Made by a program: the position numbers and the translations under genes
DNA from: Aspidapion aeneum
Taxonomy: Eukaryota; Arthropoda; Insecta; Coleoptera; Brentidae
NCBI GenBank assembly: GCA_963576565.1
Contig: OY755039.1
Location: 125,968,640 to 126,032,639 of the forward strand
Reading direction: 5' to 3'
DNA: 64,000 bases
In this document: piece by piece, positions 53,152 through 64,000 of the stretch
Layout of the letters: the number at the start of each line of letters is the position of its first letter
How positions within the stretch are numbered: the stretch's first letter is position 1
Notes under the pieces: model-generated
Told to the model about the DNA's origin: nothing
The model's database searches: none
What the model saw: the letters and a program-made list of their open reading frames with translations, nothing else

Positions 53152-53788
53152 CAGTAATTTTTTTTAGTGTCACAAATTGGCACAGCGTTATTTTTCTATT
53201 TATAGTGTCGCAAAATGGCGGCAACGTCTTTTAGGTTGCCACAAATGTCACCCAACGCATTTTAATTGGCCACAAATGGCGCCCTACGTGAGTTTTTGGC
53301 TAGGTTTTTTAACATCTGATATAATTTTTTTGGTTTTTTGAAGTTGAAAAAAAAAGAAAAAACTTTTTGAATTTTTTTTTCTCAAAAATTTTTTAATTTT
53401 TTTTTTGTTCAGTGGCTATCGGTGGTTTTGACACCCAATCATTTTTTACTATAAAACAGGATTTTCCATCTAAAGTAAAGTAATTTTTTTTGAGTCTCAC
53501 AAATTGGCACAGCGTTATTGTTCTATTTATAGTGTCGCAAAATGGCGGCAACGTATTTTAGGTTGCCACAAATGTCACCCAACGCATTTTAATTGGCCAC
53601 AAATGGCGCCCTACGTGAGTTTTTGGCTAGGTTTTTTAACATCTGATATAATTTTTTTGGTTTTTTGAAGTTGAAAAAAAAAAGAAAAAACTTTTTGAAT
53701 TTTTTTTTCTCAAAATTTTTTTTTTTCAGTGGCTATCGGTGGTTTTGACACTCAATCATTTTTTACTATAAAACAGGATTTTCCATCA
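53152..53788 (+). repeat. 327-bp tandem duplication with tRNA-Lys primer-site-like motifs
   Basis: CACAAATTGGCACAGCGTTA at 53171 recurs at 53498, and the whole block to GGATTTTCCATC is repeated almost unchanged. Each copy contains about four ~30-bp units with a CACAAA step, such as AAATGGCGGCAACG, AAATGTCACCCAACG and AAATGGCGCCCTACGTG. TGGCGCCCAACGTG is the complement of the 3' end of insect tRNA-Lys, a common LTR-retrotransposon primer site. Confidence 0.8.
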
Positions 53789-56700
53789 TCATTGGTTTTT
53801 GGAAATAACACTTTTTAAATATTTTTTGGTAATATTTGACCGTTGATTTGGAATTCGTTTTGTTGTTTTAGTAATTCTCATAGTTTTTTGTTAGCTTATC
53901 TTCACAGGTTTTTTCTTGGAAAATAAAAGATTCATTTTTATTTATTAAGGAAGAATAAGTAGATAAAAACATAGGAGTTTTTATTGAACGGAGTCCAACT
54001 CGTGTCTTAATTCTTTAAAGTTTTTTGTAGGAAAACATGTTTTAATTTTTTTTTAAGAACAGTAATGTAAATTTACTTCAATTTTTTGTTGATTTATAGG
54101 TGGATGGACCTCCAGACATGTTTTTTATGTTTTAAATATATGACAGAAGTAGTGTGTTTTTCTAACAATTTTTTTTGCAGGTTGCCTACTAATATGTTAT
54201 TATTTCCTGCTTGTAATAAGATAGAAATTGTTACACCGATTATTTTTTAGTGCAGTCAATTTATTTAGGTCAACAAGTTATTTTTTTTGGTGATTTTTGT
54301 GGGATATCACCACTTGGAAATTGGAATATTTTTACAGGGTTTCACACAAATTTTTCTTGGCTGGGTTGTTTTAAAGTAAATATAGCCTAACAGCTGGTAA
54401 TTTTATTTAGTTGAAAGTATAAATTAATGAAAATGAAAGAAAAGGAAAATGAGTTTATTTTGCTCTGTCTTTTCTTGTTTTTGGTGGTAACTGTTGATGA
54501 CAATTAAGATCTTACGTCACTCAGTTACATCGGGTCAGAGGAGGGTACTACTACTACATAGTGTTAGCTCGGAACTTTAGGGAACACAAGGCTAAAATTC
54601 CTAGAGCAACACATTGGCTGAACATCAATGCCAAAAGTCCAGTTACATTTTTTTTGGGGTATTTTTTTTGTAGGACAGTTTTTTAGGTCTCTGGTTATCA
54701 AGTCTAGTTGTGGTTTCGTGACTGGTCAAAATTTTTTTTTGGTAGAAAATACAGCGTTGGGCTTTGGAGTGCATTTTTAAAAAAAATGACCTACGGGTAT
54801 TTCTATCAATGAAAGTTTTTCTGGTTCACAATTAATTTTTCTGTATTTTTTTTCTGTGTTCAGGTCATAGCTTGGTCATGGCCAATGGAGGGCAAACATT
54901 TATGTTTGAGCCTTGAGAAGTTTTGCCTGCTCCGGATTGAATACAGAGAAAATGAATTTGAAGCCCAACTAGATATAATACCACAAAAGAAATGTTTAAC
55001 TGAGACAGATATAGATATAAGTTTTTTTTTGATTTTTTTTAGTTCATTTGTAAAGTTCAGTAATTTTTTAAGTAATGTCATTTTGAGGCCGTGAAATTGG
55101 TCAGTGAATTTAAGAGAGACTTTCAACTAAATATAAATGCTAGGGGGGGTAATTGGTAAAAATATTTTAAAATTTTGCTTCTTTTTTAAATAATTTCATT
55201 CTTCTTAAAAGATAATTTTTTTCTGTAAACATAACTTCTCGAATTCTTGTTTTGGTCTAAACGGTTTGTATAGTGGTCGTAGTTTTAAAGGGTGACCAGA
55301 CAGGTTATATTTTTTTAGGGGACCAAACGGGAACTTCTTGAGTTACAAAAGGGGAACTTTTTGTCTTAGTTGATCAGGCAGGAATAAATAAATCTTTTGA
55401 CTTCCGAATCATAATTTTAAATAACAAGATTTATTGGTTAGGTGTTTGGGTCTTATAATAAAAAACGTTTTGTTTTTGAGGATACTGGTATGATGGAATT
55501 ATTTTTATTTCATGCCAAATGTTGTTTGACGGCAGATATGCTAGTCTTCAGTTTTTTTGATAGTTTGCATTTCAGGACAGTGGCGTGTACTTAAAGGGGC
55601 CTGTCATCTGCGCCCATTGTAACTCAACTTACAACTTACTTGCTTAGTTTTTTCACTCAATCTTCGTTTTGTTGCTTCTGAAATTAAAGCGTTTTGTTGG
55701 ATAACGATGGATGGTGTTAGACTGAGAAAGTACCTAGGTATTTAGGGATGAAAACTTGGAAGTTGTGGACAATTGGGAAATAATTTTTTTTATTTAATTT
55801 TTTTTATTTTAAAATAATTTTATACTGGTGACCTCAAATAATGAAGCAAATTTTTAAATTACAGTACACTGTTGTGGAATCAATGGGAAAGTGTTCAGGT
55901 TAAACAATAAATTTAAGATCATTGATTTTTAACACTGATCTGAACAATTTTCCATAATAATGTCCTATTTTTACAGGGTGCTTCATAATATCATCCCTTT
56001 CTTTGAAATAAGATATTGGTTCGCCTGTGGGCGTTTAACCGTTTAAAAAATATACAGGGTCCAGATGGGATTGGAATGGAAATCACAAGTTTTTGGGTTT
56101 ATTGACATTATACTTAGGAAATAGGGGAAAGGTCTAATAAAAAGGTTTTTTGGTTTTAGGCCGAGTTTTGTTGATATAACAAAAGTTTATTTGGGGCCGG
56201 GAGGTTATACTCTTTTAAAATTAATGTAATAGTTTTGGCTTCTTGATTTTTGTTGTCTGGTTTTTACGCAGGATTATTCCCAGCTGTTTCATTTGAAAAT
56301 GTCATTTGTAGGGATAGGGTAGGTATTAGCCCTTGTAGGGATTAGCCCTTGGACATTTGATAATTTTACTTTAACTAATAGTTGTGGAAAGGGCCCAACT
56401 TAATTTTATATCTCGTGAACTCCAGGAATAAGGATCTGAGAATGCATTAAGCAGTAAATTTTTTTTATTGGATGGTGTGTGTATATAAACTCGAGTAGAC
56501 AAAGTTAGTTTTATAACGGTCTTATAGTTGGACCTTGGAATTATTTTCATGGTTGTTTTTCTGAAAGTGCACACAAGATAATTCTTTACGGGGTTGAGTG
56601 CAAAGTTTGAAACTTAGGTTCACATTATTATACTGATACAGTAAATAAGTGCTAACGTTACTTATTCCCTAAAGTAATAATTTTAAACAAATTAACATCG

Positions 56701-57835
56701 CTTGTTTTTTTTTGGAACATAACTATTTTTTTTACTTTTCCTAAACTGATTGGTTTTTTTTTGCAATGACGATTTTTTGTACTTTATGATTCTTAAGTAA
56801 ATTTAATTTTCAATATTTTTTTTTTCGTATAGTAAATTAATTTTTCTAGCTCATTCACTTTTCACATTCACACAGTTTTGGGAGAGGAAAGGAAATCTAC
56901 AACTGTTTTTTAAAGGAAAAGAACAAAAACTTTTGCATGACATAACTCTATTAAGATTTTTCTAGTGCTAATTTTATTTTAATTCTTTTAAAATCGTTAA
57001 TAGGAGCTGCAACCCCACTTAAACATTTTTAATTTTTTTTGTAAATATTTTTTAAATATTTTTTTTAAGGAAGGAAACTTGATTTTGTTGTTGAAAAAAA
57101 TTTTTTTTGGTGCATAGTAGTACCTTGCCCTACAATTCTTTTACCGGGTTATTTAAATATTTTTTTTCTGAATTAAAATATAATTTCATTTCGAACTCTC
57201 GCGTTTTAACAACCTAGCATCATTTGTTTTAATTTTTTTTCCGATGTTTATTGCGTTCACTTATATATTAAGGGACGATGTTGCCTTAAGCAATGCAAGT
57301 TTCGTGTGAACTCAGAATAGGTAAGCAGGTTAAAATGGGTTTTGATTCATTCTTTTTAGAAAAATCATTGTATACGGCGATTTGGTTTTTTTTTAGGAGT
57401 TTATTAGTGGAGCCGTTCTGCAATAGTAGGAGTATACCCTAGCGTTAACTGTGTACAACAGCTTTGGGATTTTTGTTATAGGTAGTCTGTTGTACGTTCC
57501 ATTTAGGGATAAATTTACCTATTCGGTTGCTGAGGTAAACAAACATCACTTAACTTTAATTTTAATCCAGTTCAGCTAGGAGAAGCGCAATTATTTTTTT
57601 TTTGGTTTTACTCACACAAGGAGTGGAACATAAGATCTAAACACTGCCAAAGCTCTTGTGTCTCTTTTATTTTTTTTAACTTTTTTTTATGGCTACTTGT
57701 TAATTGTAATTTAGGATTTAAGTAGTTATTTCTCTCTGCAAGGTTGGACGTCATAGTTGGTTGTACAAATACTTAGTATAAACTATGATTACATTTTTAA
57801 ATGCAAATAAATTTTATTTTCTTACTGCCCCGGTG
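53789..57835 (+). other. long T/G-skewed non-coding tract
   Basis: About 4 kb with runs of T on the plus strand, no recognisable transposon ORFs and few short frames (54860-55126, 56371-56574, without motifs). A short family-X-like piece, ACAGGGTGCTTCATAATATC...TATACAGGGTCCAG, lies at 55974-56062. The tract could be the LTR and leader of the gypsy element that follows, or a gene flank. Confidence 0.4.
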
Positions 57836-57836
57836 T

Positions 57837-57865
57837 TTTTCAGTTTTGTTCGCGTCTGCCCGTAT
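57837..57865 (+). promoter_or_regulatory. possible initiator of the gypsy element
   Basis: TTTTTCAGTTTTGTTCGCGT contains an insect initiator (TCAGTT) about 180 bases before the gag start, as in TATA-less insect LTR promoters. Inference only. Confidence 0.25.
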
Positions 57866-58021
57866 TTAAGTTTTATATTTTCTACAATTGTGAGAAAATT
57901 TATAGTGACTTTCACTAGTGAATTTAAAGTGAACTTTGTGTTTGTTATTGCGTGGTTTAGTTTTACAATTGGGAGGTATAATTAAGAGTTTTAAAGTTAA
58001 AGTTTTAATATAAAAGGCACC

Positions 58022-58954
58022 ATGGCTATTTCTTTGAGTCGGTTGTCTGACATAAGGTACTTAGTCCAGGACGAGTTAATCTACGAATTAACATGGAGAG
58101 GCATAGCCATTGGATCGGTGGAAGAGATGAAGCAACAGCTCATACTGATTAGACAGAGAGAAAGGACTGATGGAAGTATGAGATACCCTCCGTATCCCTT
58201 TAAATTTGGCCAGGATGTTTTTAGCTGCATGAAGAAGCTAGATAGTCTGGTACCACTGGTAGAGAAGTTCTCTGGTACGAGCAAAGGGGGAGAGCTTAGA
58301 AAAATCGCTGTAAGGTTGGAACACGTGTTAGCCAGGATAAATAACATGAATCCATCCAACTTTGAACAAAGTCAAACGAAAGGCATACTGGTTGCGGAAA
58401 CCTTGAGTTTGGTTGGGAGGTTGCAGAGCCAAGCAACAGATTTATTAAGAGTTGGCGCGACCACAGATGATGATGAAGCATCTGAAACCCAATCAACGAG
58501 TCGAAGCTCAGATCACTCGACAAATGTTGGTAACATTCCCAGCCAGTCTCAACTTCCGCAACCACAGCACTCGAGCATACAAAGAACAGCTCAACAGCCT
58601 ATGAACCAACCGTCGGTTATTGCTCCAGTGCAAATGCAAGTGCTAACGAACCCAACTCAAGCACCAATACAGGCACCACCCCCAATGCTAATTCAGAATG
58701 ACGGTACAGCAGCTTTTCAGTATCAACAACCGTCTACCGTTCCATTGAGTCTAGCTGCCCTCGAAAGTAGCATAGCACCGATTGCTCAGTCACGACCATT
58801 TTCATGTTCGTCGCCAGTACCAATGTCAAGTGATCCTGGTACCTCATATCACGTTGCACCTTTACCTCCACATAAATGGAACTTAAAGTTTACAGGCGAG
58901 AGGGGTACGATCTCCGTCACCGCATTTTTTGAGAGAGTGGACAACAGGAGTTAG
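58022..58954 (+). pseudogene. gypsy Gag, N-terminal part
   Basis: ATG in the context GGCACCATGG opens 310 codons: an N-terminal helical region LSDIRYLVQDELIYELTWRG, a Gln/Pro/Ser-rich linker (residues ~150-270), then KWNLKFTGERGTISVTAFFE, the start of the Retrotrans_gag domain. A frameshift near 58935 with loss of several codons sends the domain into the next frame, so this piece ends early. Confidence 0.8.
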
Positions 58955-59698
58955 CAAAAAGGTTCTACTGAACTCAGGTATTGATCTTTTTGAAAAGTCA
59001 GCCTATACTTTTTATAAAGATGTTCGTAGAGAAGTCCATACATGGGAACAGCTGGAACAGAGGTTCATGGCAGAGTATCTTCCTTCTTCGTATGGCGAGA
59101 AGCTATTGAAGGAAATCCAAAAATGTAAACAAGGCCCTGGAGAGTCTATAGGGACCTACATTGCTGTCATGAACACATACTTCCAAAGACTTGGCTGTCC
59201 TGTTTCTGAAGAGGCAAAATTAGCTATCGTCTTCAGAAATATCGCGGACATTTATAAGAAAGGGTTGATTGCTACTGAGGTCAATAGCCTATCACATTTA
59301 AAAGATTTGTGTCATAGAATAGACCAGAGATATGGGTTAGAGGAGGAGAATTTTACTCCTAGAAGAAACCAATCTATTGAACCTGACTTGGCCTACGTTG
59401 ACGCATAGAGCGACAATGACGATTTTCCAACAGGGATCGATACCATTCAAATATCAGGTACGGGGACATCGAACCAACAGAATTTAAATCATCCTGCTAA
59501 TAGATTCGACAGAAATAGGCAGCAGCCAGCAAGCAGTTTCTCTGCTAGAGCTGATAGAGAGAGGCAACAACCAGCTAGTGGTCAGTCTAGCGTAAATGAC
59601 AGAGATATACAACCACCACAGGGTGTTAGGTCTGGTAGGGCGAATAGGGACGTTGTTTGTTATAGATGCAACCAAACAGGGCACATGGCGATCGGGTG
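58938..59698 (+). pseudogene. gypsy Gag, capsid remainder and first zinc knuckle
   Basis: VSKKVLLNSGIDLFEKSAYT and LEQRFMAEYLPSSYGEKLLK through GESIGTYIAVMNTYFQRLGC form the retrotransposon Gag domain. A TAG at 59406-59408 interrupts; the same frame continues through a Gln/Arg-rich linker to CYRCNQTGHMAIG followed by TGA where the last zinc-binding Cys should be. A second knuckle (KHC..SCG..AGVTVRECRNC) has two further TAA stops. Confidence 0.8.
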
Positions 59699-59827
59699 AG
59701 CATTACCTAGAGGTAAGCATTGTTAATCGTGTGGATAAGCAGGGGTAACAGTAAGAGAATGTCGTAATTGTAATCGAGTCAGCCTGAACAAGCATCGACC
59801 GATAGGCTAACGAACGTTTTAGATTAT

Positions 59828-60616
59828 GTGATAAGTCATGCTCGTAAAGATGAGAGACCTTATTTAGAAGTGGATGTGCTCGGAAATAAGTTACTAGGTT
59901 TGTTGGATTCCGGGGCTTCACGTACCTTTTTAGGGAATCATGGTTGGTCAATCATCGAGAGGTTTGGTTTTTCACTTGATACCACGAAGAAGACGAGTTG
60001 TATTGTGGCAAATGGTCAAAGCACGAGTAATATTGGGACAGTGCAGCTTCCTATGCGAGTTCAGGATAAATTTAGGTTAATAGAGGTCGTCGTCGTTCCT
60101 GAGCTGCCGCACACTTTAATTTTAGGATTAGATTTTTGGATTTCGATGGGGATAGTACCGAATTTAAGTACTAATGAGTGGCACTTTGCCGATAATAAAG
60201 ATGTGATTTGTTCTTTGGAAACATCAGACCAACAAACTACTCTTACGCCTTATGAATCAGAACGACTAGAGGAATTGGTCGATAAATATAAGAATATTAT
60301 GCGTGACTCACTAGGATGTACAGACAGGGTAGAACATAAGATTACAACAGATGCAGCACCGATAAGACAGCGTTCATATAAGGTCTCACCGGTCATTCAA
60401 AAACTTATTGATGACGAAATCGACGAAATGCTAAAAGTAGATGTAATAGAACGGAGTAGTAGTTCATGGGCGTCACCAGTGGTAATGGTACAAAAGAAAA
60501 ACACAAAGAAATATCGTTTCTGCGTAGACTACCGCAAATTAAACTCAGTGACGGCGCGTGATAGTTATCCTTTACCACTCGTATCCGAGACTCTTGACAA
60601 ATTGAAAGATGCTAAG
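59828..60616 (+). pseudogene. gypsy protease and start of reverse transcriptase
   Basis: An open frame of about 263 codons with the aspartic protease motif LLDSGASRTFLG, ILGLDFWISMGI at the end of the protease, then ITTDAAPIRQRSYKVSPVIQ, VIERSSSSWASPVVMVQKKN and YRFCVDYRKLNSVTARDSYP of RT. It is cut after LKDAK by the BEL LTR, before the catalytic YxDD motif. Confidence 0.85.
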
Positions 60617-61080
60617 TGTTAGCCCGCGGTAAGAAAAACGATAAATGCAATGGACTGTATAATTTAATTAATGAAAGCGCGAGCAAACATAAATATATTG
60701 TTATGAAATTACGAAATAATCAAACGTCCATAGGTAAAATTATTTGTGTCACACAACGGTAATCAGAATCAAAGGCACTCACCAGTTTGCAGCCAAATTC
60801 TCCGCTTCTAAGGGGCCCCTGATTGGATCTAATGATGTCACCACGTAGCTGAAGGGCTGAAGTTTCTAGTTCTTTGCTTCAAAAAATCGAGCACTTTCAG
60901 GTGTAGATATTTGAAATAGTTGGAGAACGAAATTAACACGCCATTTTCTCGAGGCGGTCGACAAGGATCTCACTGGTTGTTGGTGCGCATGTCCAAATAC
61001 GCGAAATGCGCTCTGTCCTTCATACAATTGTGTGATTTTAAAAATAAATAAACAACCGCGAAATTTAGCGGGAGCTAACA
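60617..61080 (-). repeat. BEL/Pao 3' LTR
   Basis: In plus orientation TGTTAGCCCGCGG...CGGGAGCTAACA, with inverted TGTTAGC/GCTAACA ends, 464 bp. A purine-rich tract (TTTTGGAGGCCAGTTA on the minus strand) lies just inside it. Confidence 0.85.
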
Positions 61081-61105
61081 TAACTGGCCTCCAAAACACA
61101 CAATT

Positions 61106-64000
61106 TTAGAATCCAAACCAGACAGATATAGATACAAGAAAAAGAATCGACCGATAAATATAAATGAATGAAAACAGATAAGTATCCCCGCCGGGATGCA
61201 GTTCGATGACCCGACCGACCGGCCATTTCAAAGGTGATTGAATGTGATCACTTGTTATGATAACCAAATCATTTAATTTGATATTTGGGGACGAATCAGT
61301 CCACTTGTGTCGCTGTTGTAGCGTATGCAAATACTCTATAGAATACCGTTTCCAAAAATCATTATGTAGTTTTTGGATTAGTTGCCATCTCGAGAGCCGA
61401 TTTAGGGGAACCTCGGACAAATCTGACTCCGGAATTTCTGAATTAAGGGGTTCAAGTGTCAAAAAACGCCCAGGGGTAAGAGGTTGAAGATCGTGTGGGT
61501 CCGAAGAGGCAGGAGATAAAGGGCGACTATTAAGTACGGCTTCTATGCGACAGGTAAGGGTGGATATTTCCATGATAGACAACTTCTGGTCGCCGACAAC
61601 TCGAACAAAGTGAGTTTTAAAACTTTTGACGCCAGCTTCTGCCAGGCCATTGAAATGTGGACTGAGAGGAGGTCCCAGATGCCAACGAATAGAAAGTTTG
61701 GTGGCAGCACTTCTTGCGTAATCCAGTAATTGGTTACGAAACCCTATAAAATTACTGCCTTGATCTGACCAGCATTGCGTCACGCTTCCGCGTCTGGAAA
61801 TGAATCGATGGAATGCACCTACGAACCCTTCGGTGGACAGTTCCATGGTTAATTCCAAATGCACGCAATGTGTGGCCGTACAGACAAACACACAGACATA
61901 CGATTTGAAAGCTTTACAACCACGGTAACGATGAGGAATCACAAAGAAAGGTCCACAAAAGTCGATAGCTACACTCGAAAAAGGTTTAAGTTGATTGATT
62001 CGATGAGCGGGAAGTGAACTCATTATGGGCGGTCTATAGGGTTTAGGGTTGATTCTAAAACATTGCAAGCACTTGGATATGGTTCTTTGAATTGCCCGTC
62101 TGGCAGATAATATCCAAAATTGCTGTAAAAGCAGATTATGTAATGTTTTAAACCCAAGATGAAGATATTGTCGATGAGCGGACTCGATAAGAAGAGTAGT
62201 TAAACGATGGTCACTCGAAAGTAAGACGGGGTGTTTTGCAGAATAAGACAAAAGGTCAGATTTTTGTAATCTGCCACCGACTCTAATAATATTATTCTCA
62301 TCAAGAAAAGGTGAAAGTTTTCGCAAAGGTTTCGGTATTGGTTTATCCTTAGATAACGCGGAAAAAAGCTCAGAAAAACAAGAACCTTGAACGCGTTTGA
62401 TAAGAAGGTATAACGCACTTTGCATCTCACCGGTGGTAGGAAAAACAATATTCTCAAAAATAACTTTTTGGTCCGGCGGCTTAGTGGGTTTTTGATAGGA
62501 ATGGTTTTGAAAAAGGTTAACTATTCGAAGGACATAACAAATGATACGTTGAATTTTTGATATAGATGAATATTTGATAAGAAGCTGATCTAAGAAGTTG
62601 ACATCAATTATCGCATTGCAACAGACCCTTGGCTTTTCCTCCAGATTAATATCTCCGAAATCAATCGGCATTTTTGATTTATGAAAATCGGGCCATTCGT
62701 TTTCGGGCGACCACAAAAACGACGGTGCGTTCCACCACATTTCATGTGACATGAGCTGTGAAGGGGTGGCCCCTCGTGACGCAATATCGGCTGCATTTAA
62801 AGCAGAAGGAATGTAGCGCCATGAGTTTGAAGGAATGATTTCTTGGATTCTACTGACTCGATTTCCAACAAAGGTTTGCCAGCGATTAGGAGGGGATGAA
62901 AGCCAGTGCAATACGACTTGCGAATCGCAGAAAGTAACGATATTTGCAAAAGTTATTTTTCCTTCATAGCTAGATAAGACGAAATCAATTAATTCGCTTA
63001 AAAGAAATGCGCCTAGGAGTTCTAGCCTAGCCAAAGTTTGTGACTTTATGGGCGAGACCCTAGATTTTGCAGATATGAGAGAAACAGATATATTGTTTTC
63101 CTCTTCTACACGAAAATATACGACGCCTGCGTAGCCTCGAATTGAAGCGTCACAGAAGCCGATGATTTGTCGGGGTAATTGAAAATTGGAAAGAAGCGGG
63201 AATTCAGAACGAAGTTTGTTCCAAGAGTCGATGATAGAAGAATCTGGTTCTTCGTCCCAGCCTATTTTCGATATCCACAACTGTTGCAAAATAAATTTTG
63301 CTTGTAGCAACAAGGGACAAAGAAAACCTAAGGGATCGAAGATTGTTCTTATGATAGATAAAATAGCACGTTTGGTTGGGGGTTTTTCCTTCATTCGGCA
63401 TTGATAAGAAAAAATGTCGTTTTTTGGATGCCATTGAAGTCCTAAAACTTTGATAAAGTGGGGTTCCTCCTTGTCGAAAGAGAGAGGCATTTGACGATCG
63501 GACTCTGGCAATGTTGCCAATAACTCGGGACAATTGCTTGCCCATTTTTTAAGTTCAAATCCTCCCGACTTCAACAAATCATTGAGTTCTGTTTGAAGGG
63601 AGAGAGCTTCAGAAAGCGAAGGGCTAGTTCCCAAGATATCGTCGATATAGATTGACGTTTTTAGAACAGTACTCGCCATAGGAAAACGTTCCTTTTCTCT
63701 CTCTGCCAGCTCATTTAAGGTACGCATGGCTAGAAAAGGTGAGCATGTCATGCCAAAAGTGACAGTAGAAAGTTCCCACACTGAAAGTGGGTCCTGTGGA
63801 GAAAACCTCCACAATATCCTTTGATAAGGACGGTGATAAGGATTGATAAGGACTTGACGGAACATCTGTTTGATATCAGCAATGTAGGCAATAGGACTAA
63901 GACGAAATGTAAGGAGTAAAGAAGCAATATCCTTTTGAAGTTTCGGTCCAGATAACAATGTGTCATTGAGACTAATATTTTTTAGGGTGACTGCCGAACA
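61106..64000 (-). CDS. BEL/Pao Pol: RT, RNase H, integrase
   Basis: About 965 codons are open from the window edge to the stop at 61106. From the first in-frame Met (63958), residue numbers: RT palm AYIADIKQMFRQV (24-36) and catalytic YIDDILG (104-110); RNase H GFCDASIRGYAG (Asp270), LARLELLGAF (Glu313), TFCDSQVVLHW (Asp345), NAADIASRG (Asp391); the His/Cys zinc-binding region with CLQC at 630-633; integrase AIDFCGPFF (Asp666), CWSDQGSNF (Asp732), GLAEAGVKSF (Glu774); DUF5641-like ELHPGGDTY near 919. All catalytic acids are present. The C-terminus ends in a hydrophobic tail soon after HPGG instead of the usual VRVxxVRT..LxPL block, so the last ~30 residues look altered. Confidence 0.9.
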   Translation of the reverse strand, partial: CSAVTLKNISLNDTLLSGPKLQKDIASLLLTFRLSPIAYIADIKQMFRQVLINPYHRPYQRILWRFSPQDPLSVWELSTVTFGMTCSPFLAMRTLNELAEREKERFPMASTVLKTSIYIDDILGTSPSLSEALSLQTELNDLLKSGGFELKKWASNCPELLATLPESDRQMPLSFDKEEPHFIKVLGLQWHPKNDIFSYQCRMKEKPPTKRAILSIIRTIFDPLGFLCPLLLQAKFILQQLWISKIGWDEEPDSSIIDSWNKLRSEFPLLSNFQLPRQIIGFCDASIRGYAGVVYFRVEEENNISVSLISAKSRVSPIKSQTLARLELLGAFLLSELIDFVLSSYEGKITFANIVTFCDSQVVLHWLSSPPNRWQTFVGNRVSRIQEIIPSNSWRYIPSALNAADIASRGATPSQLMSHEMWWNAPSFLWSPENEWPDFHKSKMPIDFGDINLEEKPRVCCNAIIDVNFLDQLLIKYSSISKIQRIICYVLRIVNLFQNHSYQKPTKPPDQKVIFENIVFPTTGEMQSALYLLIKRVQGSCFSELFSALSKDKPIPKPLRKLSPFLDENNIIRVGGRLQKSDLLSYSAKHPVLLSSDHRLTTLLIESAHRQYLHLGFKTLHNLLLQQFWILSARRAIQRTISKCLQCFRINPKPYRPPIMSSLPAHRINQLKPFSSVAIDFCGPFFVIPHRYRGCKAFKSYVCVFVCTATHCVHLELTMELSTEGFVGAFHRFISRRGSVTQCWSDQGSNFIGFRNQLLDYARSAATKLSIRWHLGPPLSPHFNGLAEAGVKSFKTHFVRVVGDQKLSIMEISTLTCRIEAVLNSRPLSPASSDPHDLQPLTPGRFLTLEPLNSEIPESDLSEVPLNRLSRWQLIQKLHNDFWKRYSIEYLHTLQQRHKWTDSSPNIKLNDLVIITSDHIQSPLKWPVGRVIELHPGGDTYLFSFIYIYRSILFLVSISVWFGF

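Larger units (their letters stand above)
58022..60616 (+). mobile_element. gypsy-type LTR retrotransposon, decayed, cut by BEL/Pao
   Basis: Gag, zinc knuckles, protease and the start of RT lie in order on the plus strand. The coding region stops dead at the BEL LTR (60617), in the middle of the conserved RT phrase LKDAK. The rest of pol, if present, is beyond the right edge. The left LTR is not defined. Confidence 0.85.
60617..64000 (-). mobile_element. BEL/Pao LTR retrotransposon, partial, possibly young
   Basis: The 3' LTR and the C-terminal two thirds of pol lie in the window; gag, protease and the 5' LTR lie beyond 64000. It inserted into the RT gene of the gypsy element. The long unbroken frame contrasts with every other mobile element here. 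Confidence 0.9.

Noticed and set aside
59484..59951. Minus-strand frames over the gypsy gag-protease junction
   Set aside because: Shadows of the plus-strand gypsy coding region.

Overview
The window looks like AT-rich arthropod, most likely insect, nuclear DNA. It has GT-AG introns, nested transposable elements of classes common in insect genomes (copia, BEL/Pao, gypsy, non-LTR, mariner, hAT, pogo, piggyBac, Crypton), palindromic MITEs and small satellite arrays. There are no bacterial operons, rRNA or tRNA genes, or CRISPR arrays. Insect is an inference from element types and base composition; the species cannot be named from the sequence.

Three host-gene signals stand out. (1) 3646-3807 (+) is the last coding exon of a protein-L-isoaspartate O-methyltransferase (Pcmt). 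(2) 37291-44373 (-) holds three exons of a large low-complexity coiled-coil protein that I match to ZFC3H1, a nuclear RNA-exosome adaptor. All exon junctions keep the same phase, but its C3H1 zinc finger and HAT/TPR repeats are not seen in the window. (3) 50969-52045 (+) holds four phase-compatible terminal exons of an unrecognised membrane protein, with one in-frame TGA followed by 64 open codons.

Layout. 1-3345: decayed RTE-like, mariner-like and CR1/Jockey-like remnants. 3646-3807: Pcmt exon. 4459-9419: a terminal-inverted-repeat (TIR) element split by a 4.2-kb copia element (4658-8851, TSD ATACT, tRNA-iMet half-molecule type primer site). 10-15 kb: MITEs. 15588-15664: a possible THAP first exon. 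16482-17571: a foldback element built of minisatellite arms with a perfect 8-bp TSD. 17.9-18.4 kb: tandem repeats. 18.8-29.7 kb: pogo, hAT-like and palindromic elements. 29.7 kb: a broken THAP domain. 30.1-32.2 kb: a 331-bp satellite followed by a ~315-bp inverted/tandem array. 33.1-36.6 kb: pogo fragment, Crypton tyrosine recombinase, internally deleted mariner. 37.3-44.4 kb: the ZFC3H1-like gene with a piggyBac-type MITE in one intron. 45.1-48.2 kb: concatenated MITEs and a hAT remnant with TSD. 49.1-50.1 kb: a non-LTR tail carrying a pogo-type MITE. 51-52 kb: membrane-protein exons. 52.1-58 kb: a long T/G-skewed non-coding tract with a 327-bp duplication containing tRNA-Lys primer-site-like motifs. 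58-60.6 kb: a decayed gypsy gag-pol cut by a BEL/Pao element whose 3' LTR starts at 60617 and whose long open pol runs off the right edge.

The window therefore reads as host-gene exons spread through an old nested repeat landscape, with the BEL/Pao copy the only mobile element that still looks young. All identifications are by eye from translated motifs and repeat alignments; percent identities were not computed.
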